Source: UBA2779 sp965232165
GTDB lineage: Bacteria > Spirochaetota > Spirochaetia > DSM-2461
Direction: 5' to 3'
DNA: 64,000 nucleotides
Assembly: GCA_965232165.1 (NCBI GenBank)
Contig: CBDDOY010000001.1
Location: 1,302,001 to 1,366,000 of the forward strand
Numbering within the stretch: the first letter of the stretch is position 1; every line of letters starts with the position of its first letter. The notes under the pieces were generated by a model. It saw only the letters and a list, made by a program, of their open reading frames with translations. It did not search any database and was not told where the DNA came from. The position numbers and the translations under genes were made by a program. Below are positions 47,423 to 58,202 of the stretch, one piece after another.

Positions 47423-48823
47423 GAGATATAATCAAAAGTTGTGGATGGGGTAAAAAAAGAGCAAATCCTTCTGTAAAATAATTGGTAATAAAGCCAAACA
47501 GAAAGGAGATGCTCTATGGAAGAGTTTACAACAAACGGAAATGATTCGGAAGTGCTGAAAAGCGAAACAGAATCGGTTTTGGATCAGGTTTTGCGAGAGG
47601 GAGCCAGAAAGATGCTTATTCATGCCCTGGAGTTAGAAGTGGAAGACTACATCAATGCCCATAAACATGAGCGTGATCAGAATAATCAGCGCAAGGTTGT
47701 ACGCAATGGTTACCACGCCCAACGAAAAATTGTGACAGGGGTTGGTCAAATGCAAATCAAGGTTCCAAGAGTGGATGACAGGAAATTAAAGAGCAAGCGA
47801 GAGGATCGCTTCACCAGTGCCATACTGCCAACCTATATGCGCAGAACTCCCAGTATCGACAACCTTGTTCCGGCGCTGTACCTCAGCGGTGTGTCCACAT
47901 CTGCTTTCCAGACAGCTCTTGCCTCGATTCTGGGTGAAGGTATTGCCGGACTGTCGGCGACGAACATAGTCCGCTTGAAAAGGTTCTGGGAAGATGAGTT
48001 TCTTCAGTGGGAGAAACGTGATTTGAAAGCTAAGGAATACGCCTACATCTGGGTGGACGGCATCTACTTCAATGTAAGGCTTGATGATCAAAGGAGCTGC
48101 ATTCTTGTAATCATGGGAGCTGACAGGGATGGGAAGAAGGAACTTCTAGCCGTCAGTGACGGATACAGGGAAAGCTCACAAAGCTGGAGGGAGATACTGC
48201 TCCAACTGAAAGCCCGGGGTCTCACCACCGCCCCCAGGCTGGCCATTGGGGATGGTGCGCTGGGTTTCTGGAATGCCCTGGATGAAATCTTTCCCGAAAC
48301 AAAAAAACAGCGTTGCTGGGTGCACAAGACAGCGAATGTGTTAAACAAAATGCCCAGGAATATCCAGGGCAAGGCCAAGTCAATGATTCATGAAATGTAT
48401 ATGGCAGATACCGGGCAGAATGCTCTTAAAGCCTATGACTTATTCATTGATTCCTTTCAGGCTAAATACCCCAGGGCCACCCAGTGTCTGGAAAAGGACA
48501 GGGAGAAGCTGTTCACGTTCTACAAATTTCCGGCGATGCACTGGACTCACATCAGGACGACCAACCCGATTGAGTCAACCTTTGCTACTGTCCGCCTTAG
48601 AACGAAGAGAACCAGGGGCTGTGGTTCAAGGGCGGCAACATTAAGTATGGTTTGGAAACTCTGCCTGGAGGCTGAAAAGAACTGGCGAAAGCTACGTGGA
48701 TACAAGCTAATCCCCAGGGTTATTGAGGGTGTGTTTTGTAAAGATGGAGTCTTCAAGGAAGAGGCCGCGTGAAAAAAATGAAGGATTTGAAATTTTCTCA
48801 TCCACAACTATTGACAATAACTC
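47423..48823 (+). mobile_element. IS256-family element copy A (intact)
   Basis: 1401 bp, ends GAGATATAATCAAAAGTTGT / ACAACTATTGACAATAACTC, with a perfect 9-bp duplication TACGCAGGT (47414-47422, 48824-48832). Confidence 0.93.
47516..48772 (+). CDS. IS256-family transposase A
   Basis: A 418-residue Mutator-type DDE transposase: YIWVDGIYFNVRLDDQ (first Asp), AIGDGALGFWNAL (second), RCWVHKTANVLNKMP and TTNPIESTFATVRLRT (Glu region). AAAGGAGATGCTCT precedes the ATG. It is intact and differs from copy B by only a few residues. Confidence 0.95.
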   Translation: MEEFTTNGNDSEVLKSETESVLDQVLREGARKMLIHALELEVEDYINAHKHERDQNNQRKVVRNGYHAQRKIVTGVGQMQIKVPRVDDRKLKSKREDRFTSAILPTYMRRTPSIDNLVPALYLSGVSTSAFQTALASILGEGIAGLSATNIVRLKRFWEDEFLQWEKRDLKAKEYAYIWVDGIYFNVRLDDQRSCILVIMGADRDGKKELLAVSDGYRESSQSWREILLQLKARGLTTAPRLAIGDGALGFWNALDEIFPETKKQRCWVHKTANVLNKMPRNIQGKAKSMIHEMYMADTGQNALKAYDLFIDSFQAKYPRATQCLEKDREKLFTFYKFPAMHWTHIRTTNPIESTFATVRLRTKRTRGCGSRAATLSMVWKLCLEAEKNWRKLRGYKLIPRVIEGVFCKDGVFKEEAA

Positions 48824-48825
48824 TA

Positions 48826-50137
48826 CGCAGGTTATACGCAAGCATATACAGATAAGACTCTGCTTGCACGTTCTCCAGCCCTCGCAAGCTGAAATGTGTA
48901 AATTTCTGGTTATGTTTCATGTCTCCAAATACACTTTCAACCTCATTAGCTCGGCGAGAATATAATCTCCGGCCTGTATTCGTTTCCAGCAGTTTTCTCG
49001 CTCTTTTCTGCTGATGTCGATAATGTCGATTTACTTCAAGCCTTTTGTGTTCTTTATCTCTTCCTATACAGTACAATTTGTTAGGACATATACCACAAAA
49101 TTCACAAATATATACACTGGCATCAAAGTGTAATAGTTCATCTTCTTTCCGCATCTTATAGCCAGCTGGACAATGAATCTCGCCAGAATCATCCATTTTG
49201 AATTTGAAATGCTTATACCGGGATTTCATCGAATTTTTATTTTCTGCCCAATATCCAGGATATTTTATGTAGGCCTCCATGCCATTATATTCAAGATAGT
49301 CATAATTGTTTCTATAACCATAACCCGCATCGGCTATTATATTTTGTGGATTGGCAATTCCAAGCTCAGCCCGCCTTTCTACATGTTCTCGAAAGACCTT
49401 GCCGTCATTGGCATTCTGATGAACGGTTACTCCAGTTACAAATCCATCCTGGGTGCCGACTTGTAAATTATACGCCGGAAGTATTTCATCGTTCTTCATC
49501 TTCATAAAAGTCGCATCTTCGTCTGTTTTGCTGTATGAGCTGCGTTCTCTCAATGTTTCTTGCTGTTTTTCGTATTTAGCTATTTTGGATGATTCCTCTT
49601 TCAATTTTTTGGCTAGACTCTTCTTTTTCCTCTGGATTGGCCTTGAATCCGTATCCTCATCTATACTCTCTTTAACCTTCTCTGCCGAAGCATTGAGTGC
49701 TTCAGGGTCGGCATCCAGCGGGATCTCCACATCATTGAGCTGGCTGGCTTCATTGATTATTTCTGATGCCCTCTGATGAGCCAGTTCCTTGTATCGCTCA
49801 CTGTTCTTTTTCCAGACCGCCTTGAGTTTGTTCGCATCAGCTTTCACTTTCGTGCCATCGACAAAATAATCTTCTCCTTTGATGTATCCTTCGTTCAAAA
49901 GAACCAGCACGACTTCGGCAAAAACTTCTCCCAGAATCTCTTTGAAATACTTTCCACGAAATCGATTAATCGTAATAAAATCTGGACGCTGGAATGCACA
50001 AATCCACATAAAGTTGATATCCCTTTTAACCGCTTTCTCCAGTTTGCGGCAGGAGTATATCCCTTGGGTATAGCCGTAGAGCAGAAGTTTCATCATCATA
50101 CATGGATCATAGGGTGGATAGCCGCGCTCCCCCTTAA
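48826..50137 (-). pseudogene. Middle part of the split IS1182-type transposase
   Basis: The longest piece of the interrupted transposase, open from about 50099 to the IS256 junction. It keeps the whole central catalytic region but lacks both ends. Confidence 0.85.
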
Positions 50138-51956
50138 CCCAAGTTCACCAAAATACACCTGCTAAATATTTTTTTAACGACCAAGAAAACGAATTACTTC
50201 AAAAAAAGGCTTAAATATTTCCCAAAACCTCATAAATACCATAGAATATTTAGGGATTCCGCTTTTTGGGGACCTCAAATCACCTCAAATCAAAATGTAG
50301 TGCCTAACACTTTATTTTTCGCTTGCCTCTTTTGTGGCTGTGGTGTATCTTAGTGGTATGTATATAAGATCAATAAAAGTTGCCAACGGTAAAACGAAAA
50401 AACAGTACACCTACCTCAATCTTGTAGAAAATATCCGCACTGATAAAGGCCCCCGACAGCGGATTATTCTCAACCTTGGGAAACTGGATATCGATCCATC
50501 TCAATACAAGGCTCTGGCAAGAAGAATTGAAAATATTCTTTCAGGAACCAGAGAATTATTCGATTTGGATGAAGACATTGAGAAAATTGCACAGCAGGTA
50601 TCAGACCGCATTTTCACCAAGCGAGCAAAAGACGCACAAATAAAAGCTCAAGCGCAAGCCAATTTTGTAGCGGTCGATGTTAACAGCCTTGAAACAAAGA
50701 AAGTCAGAAGCCTAGGCCCTGAGTACGTCTGTCATCAGCAATGGAAAGAGTTGGAAATGGACAGAGTTCTCCGCAAATGCGGCGTGCCTAAGGGAACGCT
50801 CCCCTTACTTGAAGCTCTAATCGTCGGTAGAATGATCAAACCAGCCAGCGAGCGATTTACCAGGCAGTGGGCGGAAAAACATTCTGCTCTTTTTGAGCTG
50901 TGCGGCTTACCCCATTCGTCCTCCCTGAATGCGTACTACAGGGCTGCCGATGTTCTCTACCGCTGTAAGGACGAGCTGGAGAAGCATTTGGCTTGTAAAG
51001 AACAAGATTTATTCTCCCTCGACGAAAGCATTGTACTTTACGATTTAACGAACACCTACTTTGAGGGTCAGTGCAAAAAGAACCCAAAGGCATCTTATGG
51101 TCGCTCGAAAGAAAAGCGCAGTGACTGCAAATTGGCTACCCTGGGGTTGGTTGTCGATGCGGATGGATTTCCCAAGTATAGCAAGTTCCATCCGGGGAAC
51201 CAGTGCGAATCCAAGACTTTTCAGGCCACGATTTTAGATTTGGAAGCCAACGCGGGCCTAAAAGTCGGGGCAACTGTCGTAATGGATGCCGGGATTGCCA
51301 CAAAAGAGAATATCGAATGGCTTAAAAAGCGAAAATGTACCTACCTTGTGGTTCACAGAGGGAAAAGTCCTTTGGAGCTTGAGCCATCGCAAGAGATGAA
51401 TCTGGTCATGGAGGACAAGAAAACAGGTGCCAAGATTGAAGTATTCGGAAAAACAATCTCGGATGAGCATTGGGTTCTGGTAAAGAGCGAGCACAAACGT
51501 CTTAAAGAAGAGGCCATGGCTATGCGTACCGAAACCGTCCTCCTTGAAAGACTTCAATATCTTCGTGACGGATTAAACAAGAAAAACCGCATGAAACTGT
51601 ATTCTTCGGTTCTTCAGAGCATTGGCAGGCTTAAGGAAAAATATCCAAAGGCTGCAAAACTTTATGAAATATCAGTTATTCCTGGGGAGCCTGCCAAGCG
51701 GACAGGAAAGTTGAATGCGATTGACATTAAATGGGAGAAGAAAACTCAGACAGGAAACAGTGAAGGAACTTATACCCTTAGAACCAATCGAAAAGATTTG
51801 GATGACAAAAATATTTGGGAGCTCTATATAATGCTTGGCCGTATTGAAAACTCATTTAGAGACATGAAGTCTCATCTTGGCTTTCGGCCTAACTTTCATC
51901 AACTGGAGGAGAGAGTGCAGTCGCATATGTTTATATCAGTCCTTGCGTATCACCTG

Positions 51957-53357
51957 GAGATATAATCAAAAGTTGTGGATGGGGTAAAAAAAGAGCAAAT
52001 CCTTCTGTAAAATAATTGGTAATAAAGCCAAACAGAAAGGAGATGCTCTATGGAAGAGTTTACAACAAACGGAAATGATTCGGAAGTGCTGAAAAGCGAA
52101 ACAGAATCGGTTTTGGATCAGGTTTTGCGAGAGGGAGCCAGAAAGATGCTTATTCATGCCCTGGAGTTAGAAGTGGAAGACTACATCAATGCCCATAAAC
52201 ATGAGCGTGATCAGAATAATCAGCGCAAGGTTGTACGCAATGGTTACCACGCCCAACGAAAAATTGTGACAGGGGCTGGTCAAATGCAAATCAAGGTTCC
52301 AAGAGTGGATGACAGGAAATTAAAGAGCAAGCGAGAGGATCGCTTCACCAGTGCCATACTGCCAACCTATATGCGCAGAACTCCCAGTATCGACAACCTT
52401 GTTCCGGCGCTGTACCTCAGTGGTGTGTCCACATCTGCTTTCCAGACAGCTCTTGCCTCGATTCTGGGTGAAGGTATTGCCGGACTGTCGGCGACGAACA
52501 TAGTCCGCTTGAAAAGGTTCTGGGAAGATGAGTTTCTTCAGTGGGAGAAACGTGATTTGAAAGCTAAGGAATACGCCTACATCTGGGTGGACGGCATCTA
52601 CTTCAATGTAAGGCTTGATGATCAAAGGAGCTGCATTCTTGTAATCATGGGAGCTGACAGGGATGGGAAGAAGGAACTTCTAGCCGTCAGTGACGGATAC
52701 AGGGAAAGCTCACAAAGCTGGAGGGAGATACTGCTCCAACTGAAAGCCCGGGGTCTCACCGCCGCCCCCAGGCTGGCCATTGGGGATGGTGCGCTGGGTT
52801 TCTGGAATGCCCTGGATGAAATCTTTCCCGAAACAAAAAAACAGCGTTGCTGGGTGCACAAGACAGCGAATGTGTTAAACAAAATGCCCAGGAATATCCA
52901 GGGCAAGGCCAAGTCAATGATTCATGAAATGTATATGGCAGATACCGAGCAGAATGCTCTTAAAGCCTATGACTTATTCATTGATTCCTTTCAGGCTAAA
53001 TACCCCAGGGCCACCCAGTGTCTGGAAAAGGACAGGGAGAAGCTGTTCACGTTCTACAAATTTCCGGCGATGCACTGGACTCACATCAGGACGACCAACC
53101 CGATTGAGTCAACCTTTGCTACTGTCCGCCTTAGAACGAAGAGAACCAGGGGCTGTGGTTCAAGGGTGGCAACATTAAGTATGGTTTGGAAGCTCTGCCT
53201 GGAGGCTGAAAAGAACTGGCGAAAGCTACGTGGATACAAGCTAATCCCCAGGGTTATTGAGGGTGTGTTTTGTAAAGATGGAGTCTTCAAGGAAGAGGCC
53301 GCGTGAAAAAAATGAAGGATTTGAAATTTTCTCATCCACAACTATTGACAATAACTC
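51957..53357 (+). mobile_element. IS256-family element copy B (intact)
   Basis: 1401 bp, same ends as copy A, with a perfect 9-bp duplication TATCACCTG (51948-51956, 53358-53366). Confidence 0.93.
52050..53306 (+). CDS. IS256-family transposase B
   Basis: A 418-residue protein differing from copy A at a handful of positions (for example GAGQM for GVGQM, and TEQNA for TGQNA). All catalytic motifs are present, so both copies may be active. Confidence 0.95.
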   Translation: MEEFTTNGNDSEVLKSETESVLDQVLREGARKMLIHALELEVEDYINAHKHERDQNNQRKVVRNGYHAQRKIVTGAGQMQIKVPRVDDRKLKSKREDRFTSAILPTYMRRTPSIDNLVPALYLSGVSTSAFQTALASILGEGIAGLSATNIVRLKRFWEDEFLQWEKRDLKAKEYAYIWVDGIYFNVRLDDQRSCILVIMGADRDGKKELLAVSDGYRESSQSWREILLQLKARGLTAAPRLAIGDGALGFWNALDEIFPETKKQRCWVHKTANVLNKMPRNIQGKAKSMIHEMYMADTEQNALKAYDLFIDSFQAKYPRATQCLEKDREKLFTFYKFPAMHWTHIRTTNPIESTFATVRLRTKRTRGCGSRVATLSMVWKLCLEAEKNWRKLRGYKLIPRVIEGVFCKDGVFKEEAA

Positions 53358-53861
53358 TATCACCTGATGCATGCGACTGAATGTAAATTACGAAAAGGGG
53401 GAGATACACGGAGTTGGAAGACCATAAAAGAAGTTCTTTCTACCCACCAGAGGATAACCATAGAGTACATTTCCAAGACTGAAGAGGGAGTGCTGATGAA
53501 TAATGAAGTGAGACTCGACTCCCGACAGGAACTAGAACATCAGAAGATTTATGCGATGCTTGGGTTGTCGGGAAAGGCGTTGAACCGTCGGATGACGACT
53601 CACCAAATCCGTAGTGTAAATAAAAAATAGTAACTCCATTTATTATAAGGAATTACGTTTTTTAGTGGTGAACTTGGGTTAAAAGGTTTGCACAGAATCC
53701 TGCGGTCTAGCTGATCAACAACCCGGCTGACAACTCTGACGGAATCGTCTTGGTCTATCAATTCGCTCAGGCTTGGAGGTAGTAGCAATTGTTGATTCAT
53801 TTCGTAGGGTCGGAACTTCATGTGTTCAGTTTACTGTGTAATTTGTTTCTGACACAGCCCC

Positions 53862-53927
53862 AACTTCCTCGGCCGTGGCTTCTCCCTCGCCGCCGTGGGT
53901 GTAGGATATGTAGACTGCAGGAGACAT
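53862..53927 (-). pseudogene. TIR-NB-ARC-TPR gene copy 1, 5' fragment
   Basis: The first 22 codons (MSPAVYISYTHGGEGEATAE...) remain before the IS1182-type element. The break falls exactly at the edge of a 27-bp palindrome (GAAACCGCCCTG-TAT-CAGGGCGGTTTC) that is still present in copy 2 at 59917-59943. Confidence 0.8.
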
Positions 53928-54134
53928 CGCTGTATTGTACTTGCAGATGATGGAGGAGTGTCAAATGGGGTGTTTTGAGAGTGTTTAAAAATAATCGCCT
54001 TTTGGATGAGTATCAGCCGCCTTTTCTATACCGAGTTATTCACTTACAGGGGCTCTGTAGGCATCCTGCCTGATTACCCCAGGTGTTGCTTCTCGGATGA
54101 ACTCGGGTTGCGATAAAAACTTCAGATTATGCCT
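53928..54134. other. Spacer between Rpn copy 2 and STAND copy 1
   Basis: Essentially identical to 60010-60216. It should hold the promoter of the STAND gene if that gene has its own. No gene seen. Confidence 0.5.
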
Positions 54135-55073
54135 CTATTGCTCCATCTCGTCGGCAAAGCCCTCAATGCTTTCGGTCCGCATCGCCAAGTCCAGAAATTT
54201 GCGCAAAGTATCCAGGTTGGTTTCCCCTGTAATCTTCTGTTCAAGGGCGGATGGGATGGAACCGAATTCTCTTAATGCAGCGAGAACGGCATATGTTAAG
54301 CCTTTGGCTTCGCCTTCGGCTCTGGCCGTTTCTATGGCATCCCGTTCCGATACCAGGTTGATCACGTATTTCTCGTAGGCCCGGCGTTCCTCTTGACTCA
54401 TCTTAAGTAGCTTGAGTTTTTCCCTAGTCTTCTGGATGTTCTTGGACCGAAAGCTGTCCTTTATTTCTTCATTCTTGAAAAAATACACCCACTCATCGAC
54501 ATCTTCCCGGATGACATCCTCAAAACGCTCCACTTCTATGAGGTAGTACTCCGGGTACATGTCGGACCTGGATTCCAGCACCCGGACGGCCCGGTTGTTC
54601 CCGTCTCTTATATTTCTTATATGCCGGACTTCCAGTATGTCGCCGGTATGAACGCCCTTGAACTCGGTTCTGCCGTGATACAGGTAGTCCTTTCCCGTGC
54701 CCAGGTTGAAGTACATGATGCTGATGGATATAACCTTTTTTATCTCCTTGAAGGATGCTCCCAGCGGCAGGTTTTCCACCACGGTTTTGCATGTCCCGAA
54801 CAGAAGCCGTTCCAGGTAGTCCGACTCGGTTTCGGCCTGAACCTCTATGATGAAGTGTTTATCTTCCTTGTCGCACACCAGTATGTCGACTCGGTTGAAC
54901 TTCTGCCGCTCATGCTCCTGGTTGGATTCGCTTTCCAGCACCTTTTCGACTCTTATGTCCTCCTTCAGGAGGGCGGTCAGGAAGCCTTCCAGTATATCGA
55001 AGTTGGCCTTGTCGCGGAGGATGGTTTTCATGGCCCAGTCAAAGCGGATGAGCCGCTCGGGGTTGATTGTCAT
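54135..55073 (-). CDS. Rpn/PD-(D/E)XK nuclease, module copy 2
   Basis: A 312-residue near-copy of the nuclease at 45545-46507, with the same RVDILV/FIIEVQ core. The difference lies in the charged C-terminal tract, shortened here to AEGEAKGLTYAVL, so the number of short GK/AEG repeats varies among copies. Same start context. It lies downstream of the IS-split STAND gene copy 2. Confidence 0.9.
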   Translation of the reverse strand: MTINPERLIRFDWAMKTILRDKANFDILEGFLTALLKEDIRVEKVLESESNQEHERQKFNRVDILVCDKEDKHFIIEVQAETESDYLERLLFGTCKTVVENLPLGASFKEIKKVISISIMYFNLGTGKDYLYHGRTEFKGVHTGDILEVRHIRNIRDGNNRAVRVLESRSDMYPEYYLIEVERFEDVIREDVDEWVYFFKNEEIKDSFRSKNIQKTREKLKLLKMSQEERRAYEKYVINLVSERDAIETARAEGEAKGLTYAVLAALREFGSIPSALEQKITGETNLDTLRKFLDLAMRTESIEGFADEMEQ

Positions 55074-55734
55074 ATCTTCCTGATTATACATGTATCTGTG
55101 CGAAGGGGGCAAGCGGCAATGTGTCGATCTAGAAATGCCTTAAATATAAATTTCGGGACAGAATATATGAGAAAATTCCATCGGCCGAGATAGGCACAGC
55201 CCTAGGGAGGGCAGAAGTCAAGCTCTGATCCAGATAATTGCATCAAAATCCATCACAGAACGAAAACACAACAATACTCAAGCGGCAGCAGGACTCGCAC
55301 TGTAGCCTATGTTTTCTGATACGGTCTTCATGGCACCCCTGTCTTCTTTTTGATGCGTTTCTGAAGGGGTCGCATATAATTAATTTTCTGCCTGAATCAG
55401 AGTGCCCAGCCCGCGCGGCTTGAGGCTTCATAACCCTGGACCTGCCTTATCTTGAACGCCGCACCCTTGATCCTCTTCCTGCTTTGTCGGGCTGATTATT
55501 CACTTGCCATTGCCCTTCCATTCTTCAAGCAGGGCTGTTGTTATTTCAATGTACTGCGCATACTCTGGAAGTGGATTCTTCTTTTGCAGAGCTTCCCAGA
55601 TTTCTTGAGCTTGGCGCAGGTAATCGGAGGCTCCGTCATATCCCATTTCTTTATGTATGACGCCCAGCTTGTAATACGAAATGGCAAGTCCGTTTTTGAG
55701 GCCCTCGCTTCGGGGGTTCTCGGCATAAAGCTCT

Positions 55735-56398
55735 TCACCCAATTGTGCTCTCTTCTGAAAGAAGGTTAAAGCCTGGGGGATATCCCCCATGGCCTGATGT
55801 ATGTCCCCGAGTTTTGAATACGAAATGGCAAGTCCGTTTTTGAGGCCCTCGCTTCGGGGGTTCTCGGCATAAAGCTCTTCACCCAATTGTGCTCTCTTCT
55901 GAAAGAAGGTTAAAGCCTGGGGGATATCCCCCATGGCCTGATGTATGTCCCCGAGTTTTGAATACGAAATGGCAAGTCCGTTTTTGAGGCCCTCGCTTCG
56001 GGGGTTCTCGGCATAAAGCTCTTCACCCAATTGTGCTCTCTTCTGAAAGAAGGTTAAAGCCTGGGGGATATCCCCCATGGCCTGATGTATGTCCCCGAGT
56101 TTTGAATACGAAATGGCAAGTCCGTTTTTGAGGCCCTCGCTTCGGGGGTTCTCGGCATAAAGCTCTTCGAACAATGCCGTTTCTTTCTGAAAGAAGGTTA
56201 AAGCCTGGGGGATATCCCCCATGGCCTGATGTATGTCCCCGAGTTTTTCATACGAAATGGCAAGTCCGTTTTTGAGGCCCTCGCTTCGGGGGTTCTCGGC
56301 ATAAAGCTCTTCGAACAATGCCGTTTCTTTTTGAAAGAAGGTTAAAGCCTGGGGGATATCCCCCATGGCCTGATGTATGTCCCCGAGTTTTGATAAAT
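55735..56398 (-). repeat. 144-bp TPR repeat array, copy 2
   Basis: Five near-identical 144-bp units; in N- to C-terminal order the variable hexapeptide is ETALFE, ETALFE, RAQLGE, RAQLGE, RAQLGE. Outside this hexapeptide the units are almost invariant at the DNA level. Confidence 0.88.
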
Positions 56399-58202
56399 TA
56401 ACCGCAGTGTTTGCCTTGTCTTCCAATTTTTCAAACAGCTTCCCGGCCCTTTCATAGAGCCGAACCGATTCCCCGAAACGGCCAGCTTCTTTGCCGGCAT
56501 CCGCCAGATAAAAGCACAACAGGGCGAGGGAACGGTTTTCATGGGGATAACGCTCCACGACCGTTCTGGCATAAGGAAAGAAGGGCAGTGCCTGCGTTGC
56601 ATTTTCCTGAAGTTTCTCCGACAGGCTAGCGACAAGGGCACTGTAGGCGCCTTCCTCTAGTTGTATCTTCGCCCGTGCAACTTCGGCTACTAGGGAGTGC
56701 ATCTTCAGGCTGCCGTGCATGTCAGCACTGCCCGTTAACCAGCCGGTTCTTATCAATTCGTCCATGATATCTTCAAAGCTGGTCTCGTCATCCCAGGCTG
56801 TTTCAAACAGTTCCTTGAGAAGTTTCACCGGAATCCTTTCCGCCGGCAGCAGGCTGATATTGCCTAGAATACGGCACTGCTGCTGAGGAAGGCTGTTAAA
56901 ATCAAAGAGTGACAGGATGTAGCGGTACAGCTTCTCCTGCTTCTTCCTTCCAGGTATATCCGCATGGCCGCCGATGCTGATTATACGTTCCAATTCTTTG
57001 TGGCCCAGCCCGTCAGCCGTATCGAGGCATTGTTCCAGTTCTTGCAGGGCAAGCCCCCTCTTGCGGCCGGTCTTGGCCAGCAGTTCTACGATCAGGGTGT
57101 GATATTCAACCTTCCCCAGCAGGGATTCCAGAACTGTCTTATCAGAGGATTGAATTGCATCCTGGCCGTAATGGTGAAGAAACAACTTCTCGGCATCCGG
57201 CGGCTTCAATTTCTCCACTTCAATCAATTTATATCTTTCGGGACGGCAGCGGCTGGTGATGAGTACCGTCCAGCGCAATGCCGTTAGCTCCCTGTAGCAG
57301 TCAACAAGGAGCTTCTCCTGGTTGACGTTGTCCAGGACCAGCAGGTTACGGCCTGTTTTTGCACTCATGGCCTGAACGAGAAGGCGGAAGGGGTTTTCGC
57401 CGGCGCTCAGATGGTTTAAGTTCAGATTCAAACTATTAGCCAAGCTATCGAGCATGTCGGTTTTGATGTCGTTCGACACCGTTACCCAGGCGATGAGGCC
57501 GTAGCGGCTACAGTACTCCGGCCGGTTGACGTATGCCAGGGCCAGGGAGGTTTTGCCGATGCCCCCCATGCCGTTGACCAGCAGCAGCGGTTCGCCTTCG
57601 GCCAGACCTTTATGCAGGGATTCAAGCTGGACTTCTCGGCCAATGAAGTAATCGGGGGTTCCAGGAGTTTCGATATAATCAGGCCCCTCGTCGGTGTTTA
57701 GGGCCCCGTTGGGAACGGTGTTATCGGCCCCTGTTTCAGTCAGTTTCTGATTGATTGCCTTGAGGATGTCGGCATAGTTGTGTTTTTGGTGATGTGCCGC
57801 CGTCTTGGCGTTCATCCTTCTCAACATGGCTGTTACTTTGCCTATCGATAGCCTAATTTCTGTTAGGCGGGTTAGGTCGGCAGCAAAGGTTTCCATTCCT
57901 GCATCAACGCCATTCCTGCTTAGATTTGTCTTAAATTTATTTTCCTCTTCCTGCCAATAATTATAATAGTTAGGCCGTTTCTCGTAATCATAGATACCGG
58001 TAGCATCTTCCAAAACGATGGGAAAGACACGCTGCTGCATGTTCTCATGCCCCTCGATGAACAGCATTTCCGACATGCAGTTTATCGATTTGAGGTATTT
58101 ATCGCTGATGATGGTAACAATGATGTCGCTTCGCCCCATACGATGCTCAAATTCGACGATGTCATCCCGGTACTTCACGTCCTTCTTATCCCGTTTGGGA
58201 TT

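Larger units (their letters stand above)
50334..53630 (+). pseudogene. IS1634-family transposase interrupted by IS256
   Basis: The first 540 codons (50334-51956) match the intact transposase at 24.5-26.4 kb almost exactly, then the IS256-type element breaks the frame at LAYHL. The remaining C-terminal 87 codons (MHATECKLRKGG...) resume at 53367. Confidence 0.93.
50138..53678 (+). mobile_element. IS1634-family element copy 2, IS256-interrupted
   Basis: Same ends as the copy at 24427-26557, with TTAA on both sides (50134-50137, 53679-53682). An IS256-type element lies at 51957-53357. Confidence 0.92.
47229..53821 (-). pseudogene. IS1182-type transposase in three pieces
   Basis: The N-terminus MKFRPYEMNQQLLLP is at 53821, the middle (GYTQGIYSCRKLEKAVKRDI, YFVDGTKVKADANKLK, and VESVFGDMKHNQKFTHF) at 50099-48826, and the C-terminus (MGTVGVLRPLNTLVVSLY) near 47420. 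Sequence is close to the intact copy at 58243-59880, so disruption is recent. Confidence 0.9.
47209..53861 (-). mobile_element. IS1182-type element containing nested IS256 and IS1634 copies
   Basis: Ends GGGGCTGTGTCAGAAAC / GTTTCTGACACAGCCCC at 47209 and 53861. The transposase gene is split by an IS256-type element (47423-48823, 9-bp TACGCAGGT duplication) and by an IS1634-type element (50138-53678, TTAA), which is itself split by a second IS256-type copy. The outer junctions have no common direct repeat. Confidence 0.92.
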
